Shown piece by piece: positions 51,894-63,839 of a stretch of DNA of 64,000 nt. Location: the NCBI GenBank assembly GCA_030549495.1, contig JAUIRK010000866.1, positions 697,001-761,000 on the forward strand, given 5' to 3'. Source of the stretch: Nectonema munidae. Lineage: Eukaryota; Nematomorpha; Nectonematoida; Nectonematidae. Within the stretch, counting starts at the first letter, position 1, and every line of letters begins with the position of its first letter. A program made the position numbers and the translations under genes. Under the pieces are notes generated by a model, which saw only the letters and a program-made list of their open reading frames with translations, was not told the origin of the DNA and ran no database searches.

Positions 51894-52759
51894 TACAGTC
51901 TTGCTTTTAGCTCGTCAGATAAAAAATTTCCACACAGTAAGCCGGATAATTCCTTGAACTTTTTCCAACCTAAGCGTATTCGCGCTCTTACGCTACTAGA
52001 AACATCACTGCTGCAATTGATAATATCGCCCAAATAACATAACTCATCAACAACATCGAACGTATCATCTCTTAATTTGACTCTTTCAACAAGAGTACTT
52101 ACGCTGTCTTCATTTTTGCACTTTCTACAAACAAAGCCACTCACTGCAGAAAGAGAGGCCTTTATAGAGGAACATCTTTTGTGAACCCACTTATTACAAG
52201 TCGTACATAAAATGGCGTTTCTCACTACCCTCTGTCCACATAATGAACAGGGGTCGACACTACTCACTTCCCTGACACCATTAGTTTATAATTATATTAT
52301 TTTAAAATTCGTAATGCTGTTAATATAATAAAATGTAACGATGTTAATTTTCTTTCACAACTACACCCATAAAGTACCCTCTTACAGATATATTCATTAC
52401 AATTGTCGTCCCTTACTTTAACAGTTTTGATAAAATATATGCAACTAAATTAGTGGGCTTGGGGTCATATTTCGAGAAATATAATTGGGGTCGTCTAAAA
52501 AAGGTTGGAAACCAGTGCTGTAGAGGAACTCAGACCAACTCGAATTTCCAATGGAATCCAATAGGAATTAGTCAAAATCGTCTGATTTGGGTGAACCAAA
52601 GTGAATTAACTTTGAACCAAGATAAGTTTACCCTATCATTTACGGGGGGAAGGGGCATTTGCCCCTCATCCGAAATATTTTTGTATAAAATTCAATGACT
52701 TTTTTAAAATAGATAGTTACATCGTTACCATTTTGATGGTAGTTGGATGTTTTCAATAA

Positions 52760-53002
52760 GAAACGGGTAATGTTTTACTTTACGGTTCCATCAATCAAAA
52801 ATTTTAATATTTTTGTTTTTTCTAATTTTTTTTTAAATTTAATGAGATCGTTTTATGTAAAAGAACAAGAATTTTTAGTAATATATATCAACAAAATAAA
52901 CTACGTTAAAAATGTATAGTTTGATTGACATCACAACAATAAATAATTGCTTGAAAAAAATTTGATTGACGGAAGCGTAAAGTAAAACATTACCAAGAAA
53001 CG
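52760..53002. repeat. Inverted repeat at the left end of the second TTAA element
   Basis: The left arm gaaacgggtaatgttttact (from 52760) pairs with agtaaaacattaccaagaaa (to 53000); pairing continues through tttacggttccatcaatcaaa and tttgattgacggaagcgtaaa. Arms are about 42 bases with few mismatches, the spacer about 158 bases. Confidence 0.75.
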
Positions 53003-53226
53003 TTTACTACTCGTCTTTTGTTTCTTATGAAATACTAGATGTAATTTGCTTCTTATATAAAAAAGAACGAAATGCCATTATTAGTAAGTTTGTTTAAAAC
53101 TGAAATTATTCAGAGAAATACTTTGAATTTTTTTATTTTAAATTGATTGTAATTGTGATAAAAAGAGCATGCAATTTTAACTATTTATTAATAATGGGGT
53201 TGACAGATTTGTAACTAAGATAGATA

Positions 53227-53302
53227 CAGGCCCGTAGCCAGCGAGGGCAGTAGGGGGCTAAGCCCCCCCCCCCCCCCCCCCAACCCCCCCCCCCCCCCCC
53301 CA
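53227..53302 (+). mobile_element. hAT-like end with long C runs
   Basis: CAGGCCCGTAGCCAGCGAGG is the plan of a common hAT-type terminus (CAGGGCCGTAGCCAGG). It is followed by almost 40 C in two runs, which may be partly sequencing artefact. The second end is not found. Confidence 0.4.
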
Positions 53303-55480
53303 ACCTATAATAAAAATTAAAAAATTGTTTTTTTTATTTTAAAAAAAAATCCTCCCCCCCCCCCCTTTTAGGAAGATAGATATAAAGGAATTTAAACAAA
53401 AAATTTAATATAATAGGACACCTTATTTTACCATTACTTAAATAGTTTCAGAGAATTACCTCTCTTTTCAAAAGTTAAATATAAGAGGGAAATTCTTCAA
53501 AACATTCTCCTCCCTCATTTCCTTCGTATATTTAACTTTAAAAAAAAAAAGTAATTCTCCAAAACTATTTAAGTTGGAAAATAAAGTGTAGTTATATAAA
53601 ATTTTCAATTTTGATATAACAAAAATAAATAATAAATAATAATTTTCATGTTGAAGAAATTTTTTTAAGCTAATCGAACTTTTATTTGTAATATTTTTAA
53701 TGGGAAACCACGTGAAAGGGAATGAAATTGCGCGAATGTTAAGATTCTTACGATTGATAGATCGGGCAGAATTTAAAAGGGCCAGGCCAACACAGACAAG
53801 ATGAATAAAGATGACAAACTAATTCTTAACTTACGCCAAAATGGTGGAAGCAAGCAAGCAAGCGGAGAGAAGAAAGAAAGTTATGTAGCAAAATTTGAAT
53901 CGAAAATTTCTATTTCCTCTTCTTCCTCTTTATGCCAGTAGTAGTATATATATTTATACGTGTGTAAACATTGCATAGCAGATGTCTGAGATATTCATCA
54001 CACATCACTAATATATTATTATTATTGTCTATTACTACTAGAGATATAGGATTTTTATATGGTGTATACGTGACTCGTCTAAAAAGTTAGTAAAAACTGT
54101 AATGAATATTCATCGCAAAAAGCAAATACAATTTCAAAGCTTCAAGCCCCCCCCCCCCTCCCCCATAATAAGGAGGAAAAAATTAAGAATCCTATTCGTG
54201 ACGAGCTATTTTCATCTCCTCGGTGAAGAGGCTATTTTGCCCCCCCCCTCCCTTCTTTTTTATAAACTATTGAATATTTTTACAAAATCTCGCGTGATCT
54301 CACTAAATATATTGTGAATATGATGATGTCATTTTTTCTTATGTGTCTCATGTGGTCAATTCCACATTAAACCAGTGCCGGTTTTTTACACTGGTTTTCT
54401 TCCTCTGAAGAATTCAAAAGTTTTCACGGTTAGGTAGTGCTCTAGCGACCCGATTCTATGTGGTTAGTAATCAAGCTATCACTAGACAATAAGTGTGTTT
54501 CCCAAATTGGGAGCATTCGCGTTAGGATAGTATCGATCACTCAGCTGTATTTATATATTGTAACATAAATTCTTGTAAAATAATATATATAACAAGGTAT
54601 AGCTATTCTTTTGTAACAAGGGCCGGTAGGCGTTTAGTGGGATGGAAAGTTCAGGTAGACTTGGACTCAGCATTCCGGGCGGGCCACGATATCCGAAAGG
54701 ATGGGTGCGAACGCCACAAACAACTTAATTATTAATTAATTAAACCAACTTTTGATCATTAATTCAGCCAAAATATTATACCTGTCAGTAAATTAGCTTT
54801 CACAAGGTGACTTAATGGCAAACAATTTTTCTCATTATATTAAAATAAATTTATCCATACACAGCAAATCGAAAAAGCTAAATTTGATTCTGAAATAACT
54901 TTTGTCACTCTAGATTTAAATTGCGGTTACTGTTTAAGTTTGGTTAATTTGTGGCCAGATTTTTTCATAATTTTCGTCATTAAAATTACATGGTGGAAAA
55001 TATTGCTGGCTGCGAATCTAACTAAACCAAGCTTGTTCTCTATTTTATCCTCCCCTTAGTTAACTAATTACAGTGGGAGCTTCGAACTATAAATGTTAAT
55101 CGGACCTTTATTGTTTTGATTATAAATACACTCTCAGCGTGTAGCCCACTTCATTTTCTCATACTTTATATATCTCATTTTGCTCTTAATTCTAAACTGA
55201 TTCAACCTTGGTAGCTCTACTTTCATCAGAAATTCATTATGTGCCAATTTATGTTCGAAAAAACCTTTTCAGAGATTTATTTAACTCAGAATTTAAGCGA
55301 TTTCTTGTTGAACCAGTCTTTTTTTTATCAACATGTATCATGTTATCAATGGTTATGAACAAATATCTCTCAATATTTCCAAACGAATCCTTTTTCAAAA
55401 TCCTCTTTTTTCAATTACAAAAACTCTTCCACTTCTAAAATATTCACTGATTCATACCGAAAGAAAATAATTGTCAAATT
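53303..55480. other. Mixed repeat-derived stretch
   Basis: No gene is seen. Poly-C runs lie at 53353-53365, 54147-54165 and 54241-54249. A less AT-rich patch at 54370-54720 has no recognised identity. A pogo-like word ttcgaactataaatgttaatcgg lies near 55081-55103, split by variation. Confidence 0.35.
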
Positions 55481-55899
55481 TGATTCACATTTATAAAATT
55501 TTTAGAGAATATCTTCTATATTTTAGTCACCTTTTGGTGTCTGTCATATTTATGGCAACTCTAACTGTTTGGAAATTTTAGATCACTTTTTTAGTCAATT
55601 GATCTTTGAAATATTAACTAATAAGATTAAGGTTACGGTTAAGATGTTTTTGAAAATCTCAATAGTAGATTTTTATGACAACTCCTATTTCATTGGAAAA
55701 CGGTATATCTTCTGTGAAGAACAGTTACATACTTGTTTCTTAAAACTAGATAGCTCCTCAAAACATTACTAGATCGAGTATATAAAAGCACTTTATTAAA
55801 TGTGTTCGTTTCTATATCATTTTTCTTATGATTACGCGTTCTCATTTCAATGTCCTGCAGTTCGCTTACTTAAATTTTTCTACTATAATAAATAACAAT

Positions 55900-57200
55900 T
55901 GTGAGAACAAACTTGACTTAGGGAAAAAATGATTTTTGCCAAATTCGATTGATACATTAACTCATTTTTACACTGTAATGACCAAAAAGAAGTACAGAAG
56001 AAATGAGAAAGATGAATCATATCGTATTAAAAAATTATTTTTAATTTGAGGGATATTTTTAGTCAGAATTTTATCCTCAATAAAAATTTTAATAGTGATT
56101 TTCAATCAAAAGTAAATTTTTTGAGAAAATGGAGTTTTTTTCAGAATTTGTTTTTTCCAAAATCTCAAATTTGATTGATAATTCCGAGCATTCCTGCACC
56201 CCAATTGGGAAAACTTAGTCCCGAAATGAAGGGAGAATCGTTATAAAAAATATATTTTATTTAAAATATGGAAGTATGTTTATGAGATAATTTTCAGGCA
56301 TAAATCACTAATTCTATATGTACTTTGACACATTTTTTTACAGTAATGGTAAAAACTTAGTCATAAAATGGTATCAGAATGGTCAATTTAGTTTAAAAAA
56401 ATATTTTACTTAAATTGTGAATAAATGTTTTTAAGGAAAATTTTCATGCGAAACTAACATATTTGATTGACATTTTCACATTCTAATTACGAAAACTGAT
56501 TCCAAAAATGAAATCAGCATGGAGATCTAGTATAAAAAATATATTTTATTGAGAATATAAATAATATTCTTGGAAATAAAAACATAAATATGATTAAAAT
56601 TTTCACTCTAATTGCAAAAAATGATTAGAGAAATAAAATCTGCATGTTCGATTTATTTAAATAAATATATTTAAAATGTATAAAATGTTTTTGGAGACGA
56701 CACCTTCTCAGACGTAAACTGCAAATACTTTGAAACATTTTCAAATCATAGTTGATAAAACTGAGCTGAGAAATGAAATTGTCATGGTAGATTTGATATA
56801 AAAAATATATTTAGTTCAAATTTTACTTAATATTCTTAGAGTTTCAGATGTGAACCACAAACTTAATTGACAACTTTAGATATTTTGAAAACTAAATTTC
56901 AAACAATTTAAATTGGCATGCTTGATTTAGTATAAAAATGTGTATTTTTTTAATTTGAATAATGTTAATACATAAAATTTTCAGGCGTAAACCACCAATT
57001 TTATTGACACTTTCACAATTTTTCACACCCTAATTACGAAAATTGTGTACGGAAATGAAGTCAGTATGGTTGATTTGGTATAAAAATATAAATTATATTT
57101 AAAATTTGATTCATTTTCGTGGACACAATTTTCAGACAAAAAGCGCAAATTTGATTGACACTTTCATAAATTTTCACACCCTAATAGTGTCAATCAAATG
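55900..57200. repeat. Tandem array, diverged copy of array B
   Basis: Units with gaaaatgaagtc/gaaatgaaa, agcatg/gtatgg, ttggtataaaaatata, ttttcagac and aaatttgattgacacttt recur at roughly 145-150 bases. They match array B at 22985-24570 but differ more from one another, so this array is older or less homogenised. Confidence 0.75.
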
Positions 57201-57497
57201 AAAAACTAATCAATGTAATAGTTTCAAGAGTGTATCTAATATAAACGCCAATTTATAAGTTATATACATTATAATATAAAAATTTTGTTGAAAAAATGTA
57301 CATTTGATTTTGCTTGACGGTTTTTGACATGAAAGAGTCATTCAACTACCATTAAAATAGTATCAAAAGATGCAGCTAATGATTTAAAAAAAGTCAAAGT
57401 TTGAGGGCATATAATTTAGCCAATTTTGTACCATTGAAATTTTAGTTGAAGGAGGGGGGGGGGGGGGCTAAAATGGCTCCGTCACTGATAGGGTTAA

Positions 57498-58780
57498 AGA
57501 ACAAATATTTATATCCAAGAAAAAACGAAAATGTCTTTTCAAGTATACACATATAAAAGTAACAAATATGAAAGCTTAGATTGGAATCACTTATCATCGC
57601 GCTTTACTCTCAGACAAAATTTTTGAGATCATGATTTTTGTGGGCAGAGCTAAGGTATCCTCTTTTTGCCTGCACATTGAGCTTGAAAAAAATATTATAT
57701 TTTCTGAATAGGCATCTATGTTTTGGTATCTTCTAGAATTTAAAAGGATTTGCTGCTTTCCGTGACATATTTAAATTTTTTAATGAAAATTGTCCAAAAA
57801 AGAGTAAAAAAGAGATAATCCGTCTTCTCCATGTCTTTTCAGGGGGGGGGGGCGAAAAGCCTATTCGTCCCCCAATAATTTTGGGTTTTTATAAACTAGT
57901 GTATATGCTTTATATAAAATTAAATTAAAATATTTTCGCTGGAAGTATAGTTTTTAAATTTCATCAATTTTGTAATAAAAAAAAATATATAGTAGTCTTA
58001 TAAATTCACATATGCGCTGTATACACTCTATTTTAAAGGATTGCTTAAATATTTGGTCTCCCGTGGTATTACCAGATCATAATTTTGATAATTGCAAAAA
58101 AAATTTCGCCCCCCCCACCCAATCATTTTGAGGATGTGCACCCCTGGTATGTATGCATGTCTAGATGTTTTAGTCACAGGTGTATTAATACAAATAAATA
58201 GAAAAGTTAGTATGTCAAAAAATTTATGCGTAAATGTTTGTACGATTGTGCTATCACAATAACAAATGTAGTGAACAAACTCTACACTAATCCTAACGGC
58301 GAGTATACATTTCCAAAAAATTTAACATTAAGGCCCATTTTTTTCAACTACCTTAAATTAGCAGGAGAGCGCAAGAATGGCAGTCCGTTTTCATTAGGAA
58401 TTCCTGCGAACAAATTCATTCATTGAATACGCGCCAAAAGGGCAAAACCGTGAGGATGGGCTTTCAAGGCGCAAGCACAAACATTCGGTACAAGAAATTG
58501 AATTTTCAAATGTATATCTAGCCTCAATCAGCCATGATGGTTCAGTTATAACTGCGTGCATATTATTAATAAAGTTGGACTTTTGAAATGAAATTCCTAT
58601 GACATTGAATTTACATATTTTATTTACGAAAACATCTATTTGAAATAAACTGGATGGCAAACAAATATAAAAGATAATTTTAAGAATGGGACTATGGCCC
58701 AACGCCCCCCCTCCCCCGCCCACCCTCTTAATATGCAGCTGAGTGTGTTGAATCTCTTGTGATTCGTTTTTTTTGTTTAA
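57498..58780. other. Stretch with G/C runs, no gene
   Basis: G and C runs at 57842-57851 and 58111-58117 lie near phrases ataattttgggtt and aatcattttgaggatgtgcac; a related phrase occurs at 60485-60505. They probably belong to ends of one G-rich-ended transposon family. Confidence 0.35.
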
Positions 58781-58919
58781 TAACCCATTTAAGACCAAGC
58801 AAAGCAGACGATATCTTTAAAAAAACGCAGAGGATTTATATTCAAAGTCATTGAAAAAAGCAGACGAATATGAAATTACTTATGTTCCAAAATAAGAACA
58901 TTGGTCGTAAATGGGTTAA
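58781..58919. mobile_element. TTAA MITE, copy 2
   Basis: Reverse-complement copy of 46346-46483: aacccatttaagaccaagca at the left and ttggtcgtaaatgggttaa at the right, with the interior agcagacgatat and aaagcagacgaa kept. The left TTAA is displaced by a few bases (ttaataaccc). Confidence 0.82.
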
Positions 58920-59514
58920 ATAAATAAAGTGAGTGGGAAGAACACGAAAAAGTAGATTTGAAGTAAATGTATTCATTCATTTATTTACTATTGTTTTCAC
59001 GAACTCATGAATGTAACCAACGAAGAGCGCCAAAAAATTGGAGTCAATAAAAAATTGGTTTTGATTCATAAAAAAGGTATTTGAATAATAAACAAATCGA
59101 GACATCATTAAATCAAAGTAAGTTCACATTCAATTCTAACTTAATTTGATACAGTATTCGCAATATATTCAAATTTAAATAGATAGGGTAAGAAAATATG
59201 TTAATGAAAAGATACAAAATACCTTTTATGTAAAGCTAAAAAGTTGCTAAGGGCAAAATAAAAATGCTTAAAAATTAGAAAACATGAAATGCCTTTTTAA
59301 ATTTCAAAAAAAACGCAAAGGAAGCGAAGAGCATATGCGCCAGCAAACTTAGTGTTTGATAGTTGTATATTGTTTTAGACAGGTTTTAAAATACTCATTT
59401 GAAAATATATATAAAAGATGTTTATAGGCAGGGTTATTATAGTATTATTTATTGATGTTGAACCTTCCATTAATATTTTTGTTCTATTCGTATTTATTTT
59501 TTTATGAAACTCTT
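58920..59514. other. AT-rich stretch
   Basis: No gene or repeat recognised. Confidence 0.35.
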
Positions 59515-59640
59515 TTAGCCGTTAACGTTCAGAGTCGACTTTACAAAAATAAAATCGTCTACGTTTATCAAAGCTCTTTAATAAAAATCTTCTGCTTTAC
59601 ATTAGATATCGACTGATTATTCTGGTCATTAACGGGTTAT
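59515..59640. mobile_element. TTAA MITE, diverged copy 3
   Basis: The ends tagccgttaacgttcagagt and, in reverse, ATAACCCGTTAATGACCAGA pair imperfectly; the interior has atcgtctacg, tcttctgctt and agatatcgac, echoing copies 1 and 2 in the same order. It is older or a separate subfamily. Confidence 0.55.
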
Positions 59641-59699
59641 GGAATTTTTATGAACTTCCTTTTACCCTCACTTTGTCTACGACTCTAAAATTTTCTACG

Positions 59700-60085
59700 T
59701 ATAATTATTATCTCTGGGTTGAGCGGGTCCGCAAGTTGTGGATAGTGGAACGGCCATCAGATATCGTGGTTAGCTGCGACATAAGCCAGTTTAGCTTGAT
59801 GAATAAGCAGTCCCAAACAAACTGCGACGACATAACGAGACGGAATAGTAGATTGGGTGACTCCTTTCTACAAGTTAAAATGCTCCATGTTCAGGACGAT
59901 GTAGTGAGGCGAGTAAGGCCGCCTTCAAATAAGCTAGGTCCGTCCTTTACAATTAGGCGTGGAAGAGAACTGGAGACCTCACCACGTAATATCTCCAAGA
60001 CTAACCATGGTAAACTAGAAAACAACCTCTGTGGCTTCATGGTTGCCCCATCCAAATGAAAACGGCACTTTGATGATGATAATTA
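59700..60085 (+). repeat. G+C-richer repeat with TGATGATGATAATTATTATA tail, candidate SINE
   Basis: A sharply bounded, less AT-rich block ends in a TGATGATGA-type tail, the kind of tail RTE-mobilised repeats carry (compare the RTE copy at 48456). The 128-codon open frame inside (59673-60059) has no recognisable domain and crosses the left boundary of the block. I read it as a non-coding short retroelement, not a gene. Confidence 0.4.
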
Positions 60086-61659
60086 TTATACATAGTATAT
60101 TTATGTTTATGGTCAATATAACATATTGTTAGGGAGTTTTGTTGAAATTGTTTTTTAAGTCTATTTTTTAATTAAATTTAAATAGACCTCAAGTCCTCGA
60201 TAAGTTGAGATTGGTATCTTTTTTTCCTTGAATATTTCTTCCGTTGTGAGAGTTTTCCAGTTTAACGGGTCTGTATATTATTCGATAAAGTATATGTCTA
60301 TAAAGGAAGGGATACATCCAGAAGAGGGAAGCCTAATTTTAAATTTTTTCAATTCTATATTTTTTAATATCATTAAAAGCCTTGTGAGTAGTCTTTCCAA
60401 ATTACTTTACTTTACGGCACAATTTAAGACAGAAATAAATTTTGAAAATTATAAATAAAAAAAAGATCCCCCCCCCCTCCCCTCGAATAATTTTAAGGGT
60501 GTGCACACGTGGTACAAAGTAGTTAAAAAAATTTGTTATTTCAACATTGAAATTGTGAAGGAGTTTTTAATTTAAAAAGAAGAAATTATCACATCATATA
60601 AAAACTATCTTACTTCAAAAATTTACTGTTTACTTTAAATTTTTAAATATTTTTTTACAAAAATTTGATTCTTGAGAGTTTAATAATTTTTCCTGGTGTA
60701 TTTGGAAAATATATGGCTTATTAGTATCCATATTGTCATAACTTGAAATATAGGTCTGCAACGAGGCAGGCGAAGTCTGTGGGACCTACACAAAAAGTGT
60801 GGGTCATTTGTTTAAAACTCACTGCTACGCGGGGCGAATTTAATATTAGTACTGTGAGTTAGCGTAAAATTACTGGTATTTGCAAATTAATTCTAAAAAA
60901 ATCAGATAATATATATAATGTTAATTCATAGCATATATTAACATCAATAAAGTACATCACAACACACACAGGCACTTTTACACCAAAGCTGCATTTGTTT
61001 CTTTAAATCATGGGTGGGGAAACGCCCGCCCGCAGGCCAAATTGCACCCACAAGCGTTATTTATAGCGCCCGAACAGTGATATATGAGTATGTCAAAAAT
61101 CGAGTAAATTATCCCCTATAAAAATTTAGAAAAAACATTGGGCCAATCCGCAAACTTCAAAATAAAGTATGAGCTCCTATATTCGTTTTTAAATTGAGAA
61201 TCGTTCTTTTCTATTTAAATCAATTTTTTAAATTAAAAGTTTTTAATTAAGCTTCTCAAGTTTTCACTATCATATCAACAACTAGAACAGCTTTGAAACG
61301 ATATAGAAACAGATTTTACTGGCCTGCTGTGATCACACCTCTATTGATCGAGATGGAAATTGTATCGAGTATTGTTGTTACATTGATATGGCAAAAGTAA
61401 ACAAGACTTGTTCAATTTATCTGCAAATGTTATTTAGGGGTGGTGCGAAATGGAAACAATACGAGGCAAAAAATGATTTCTATGCAGACATCTTCAGCGT
61501 GTTTGAAATAGGACAAGTTATAATTAAAATTCTTACAGTTAAATAATCATAGATTTAGAAAATTCTCAATTTCCTATTATGCTATATTTAATTCTATTTT
61601 AGTGGTAGACGAATAAATTTCATAGATGTTGCATCTTGCCTTCCAATATTTTCTTCATT
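60086..61659. other. AT-rich stretch with one hAT-like end
   Basis: At 61009-61040 catgggtggggaaacgcccg and cccgcaggcc resemble a common hAT terminus. No transposase or second end is seen. Otherwise nothing is supported. Confidence 0.4.
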
Positions 61660-62325
61660 TTTTAAGCTTTTTTGTTTTTTTTATATGTAAAAAAAAATAA
61701 AAAAAAAAAATTTAATTTTTTTTGAAAAAAAAAAATTTTTTTTCCAAAAAAAGACTTGTTGGGAACTTACAAAACAAATATATGTTTTTTTTTTTTCTTG
61801 TTCTTTTTTTTTTTTTTTTAAAAAAAAAAAATTTTTTTGTTTTTTTTTTTTTTTTTTTTTTATAAAAAAGAAAGGGGTTTTTTTTTTTTTTTAAGGGGGG
61901 GGAAAATTTATATATATATTTATGTTTTTTTTTTTTTTTATATAATAAAATGTGGCCCCCCTTTTTCATTTATAATCTTTTTTTTTTAAATATTTTTTTT
62001 TTTTTTTAAGAAGGGGGGGGTTGTGGTTATTTTTATTTTTTTTATCATTATAATAATAAAAAAAAGAAGATGGAAAAAAAAAAAAAAATTATAATTAATT
62101 ATTTCAACAAAAAAAAAAAAAAAAAAAAAATTTAATATTTTTTTTTTTAATTTTTTTCACTATATAAAAAAAAAAAATAAAAAAAATTTATTTGGGGGGG
62201 GGTTTTGTTGCTTTTCAAATTTTTTTTTTTGTTTTTTTTTTTTTTTAATAAAATTTTTTTTTTTTTGTGTTTTTTTTTTTTTTTTTAAAAAAAAATATTT
62301 TTTTAAAAAAAAAAAGGTATTGGTT
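61660..62325. other. Homopolymer-dominated low-complexity block
   Basis: Almost all of this block is runs of A, T and a few G or C, for example 22 A near 62110 and several T runs of 15-20. Transitions between runs look arbitrary. The open frame seen in it is Lys/Phe nonsense. It may be a low-quality consensus or a collapsed simple repeat. Confidence 0.8.
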
Positions 62326-63660
62326 TCAGCGTTACATTTTTAATGAAGAAAAATAATTTATGAATAAACCAAAGACAGATACGCCTTTGTTCGCATTTAA
62401 ATTTCGTTTAATTGTACATCTCTACTAAGAACATCTTATTTTGCGAGTCTAAAGACCTAAATCTCAAGTTCTTATAGCTTGGGGTCCAAGAGATTTTTAA
62501 ATTATTTTATTGGAAAACACTAAAATGTGAACCATCTTGCAAGATCTTACAGAAGGTTGAGAACAAGGAATTGTGCCTTCCCTTCTTGAAAATTTTTTTT
62601 CAGAAGTAAAAGAAGATAGTGAAATTACATTTATCGAAAAAAAATTAAGAAAAAGAATGTAGTAGTACAAGAGAAGCATTAGATATTAAAAATGCATGAA
62701 AAATCACTGTTTAGGCACTGAATTGACAGATATTTGGTTAGCTATGAAATAACTTAAACATTCCCACAGAAAATATATTCTATATATTCAGCATAAGAAA
62801 AAACAAAGCAAAATAGATTCATTTTTTTCACAAAATTAATATAAGTAATTATAATTTGAATATTATGTATGTCTGATATCAATTTTGAATATTCATGAAT
62901 AAATCATTGTAAACTTATAGTTAAACTTCTTAAAAAAAAAGGTTTAAAAACATTTCTAAAAAAACAAAAATGTAAGATGCTATTTTAAAACTACTATAGT
63001 TATTTTGCTCAATAATTAAAAAATTTTATATTAATTAAATAAAATCTAAAGGACAAGTCTTTTAAACTCAGAAACCTTTAAATTTTTCTTCAAGTCAAAA
63101 TAGTCAAAAAATGTGATTATAAAGTTAAAAAAGGATTTTTGGGTCAAAATGGTTTGCCCTGTTTATAAGTTTCTGAATGAGGAAAGTAATGAAGGATAAT
63201 GTTGGTGATGATTATAATAATGATTTATAAAAACTGAAAAAATTGTAGTAAAATATTTTTTAGAAAAATCCAAATTTGAGTACTCAAAGTTTCTTGTTAC
63301 TGAATCTGACTCAGAATAATTTTATCAGAAAATATGTACAGATTAAAATTATTAAGTTGTAATTTTCACTGAAATTAAATTTTTAAATAGTTGGTTCCAT
63401 TTTGGACCATTTATTTTAAAAAATTGCATGAAATGAAAAAACAAAACAAAAGTTTTTTGAAATATTAATAAATTCTTGAAGTAAAGCGAAAGTAAAACCT
63501 TGTTTACTTAAAAAAATGAAGAAAGACTTATATGATACTGGATTTACATGACACATGTGATAAGGCATAAATCACTTTACACTGACTATCTTAGTAAATC
63601 GGAGAATATCGTTTGACTATTATTATTATTACTAGGATAAGCTTGTTCGTCCTCGAGCGA
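62326..63660. other. AT-rich stretch
   Basis: No gene or repeat recognised. Confidence 0.35.
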
Positions 63661-63674
63661 ATCCCTGAGCACAG

Positions 63675-63700
63675 GTGCCCCCCCTCTGGATCCGCCAGTG
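63675..63700 (-). mobile_element. hAT terminus of the CAGTGGCGGATCC type
   Basis: On the minus strand it starts CACTGGCGGATCCAGAGGGG, the same terminus class as the hAT at 48918-51893. The body would lie to the left; its partner is not found. Confidence 0.6.
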
Positions 63701-63732
63701 ATTCAAACTACACTAACACTAATTCTAAAATG

Positions 63733-63830
63733 ATAAACGTCTTTCCTATGCAATTGGTTTTTTTTATCGATGCGCGACTATCCATCCGTGCATCGATAAA
63801 AAAGCCAATTGCATAGGAAAGACATTTATC
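63733..63830. repeat. Near-perfect hairpin, about 42-base arms
   Basis: The left arm gataaacgtctttcctatgc continues through aattgg and atcgatgc; the right arm gcatcgat...ccaattgcataggaaagac ends near 63830. The loop is about 15-18 bases. Mismatches are few. Confidence 0.85.
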
Positions 63831-63839
63831 GATTCACGG

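Larger units (their letters stand above)
48456..52275 (-). mobile_element. RTE-like LINE 3' part, split by a hAT insertion
   Basis: On the minus strand the part at 52275-51894 has a zinc finger (CSLCGQ...CTTCNKWVHKRCSSIKA...CRKC), then VVDELCYLGDIINCSSDVSS and LSDELKARLY. The reading resumes at 48917 with VCVRSTICYGSECWVMKKAD, TTEMRMIMRMGG and RLRWFGHVERMSEGDVV, and ends with an ATG repeat (48456-48480). The 3-kb gap is a hAT element. The two LINE parts fit edge to edge, so this is a clean nested insertion. It is 5' truncated. Confidence 0.85.
52627..57497. mobile_element. Probable second satellite-bearing TTAA element, eroded
   Basis: The right end ctgatagggttaa (57494-57497 is TTAA) and the left end tttaccctatca (52627) resemble the 20565-24942 termini. 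Next to the right end lies the same subterminal block (gtcattcaactaccat...aaaagatgcagcta), and inside the left end the same block occurs inverted (ccattttgatggtagttgg). Array B-type units fill 55900-57200. The middle holds other insertions, including a hAT-like end at 53227. Joining the two ends into one element is inference. Confidence 0.5.

Noticed and set aside
59673-60059. A 128-residue gene
   Set aside because: No recognisable domain, crosses the border of a compositional block, and ends in a repeat tail.
61712-61969. Lys/Phe-rich ORF
   Set aside because: It is homopolymer sequence, not coding.
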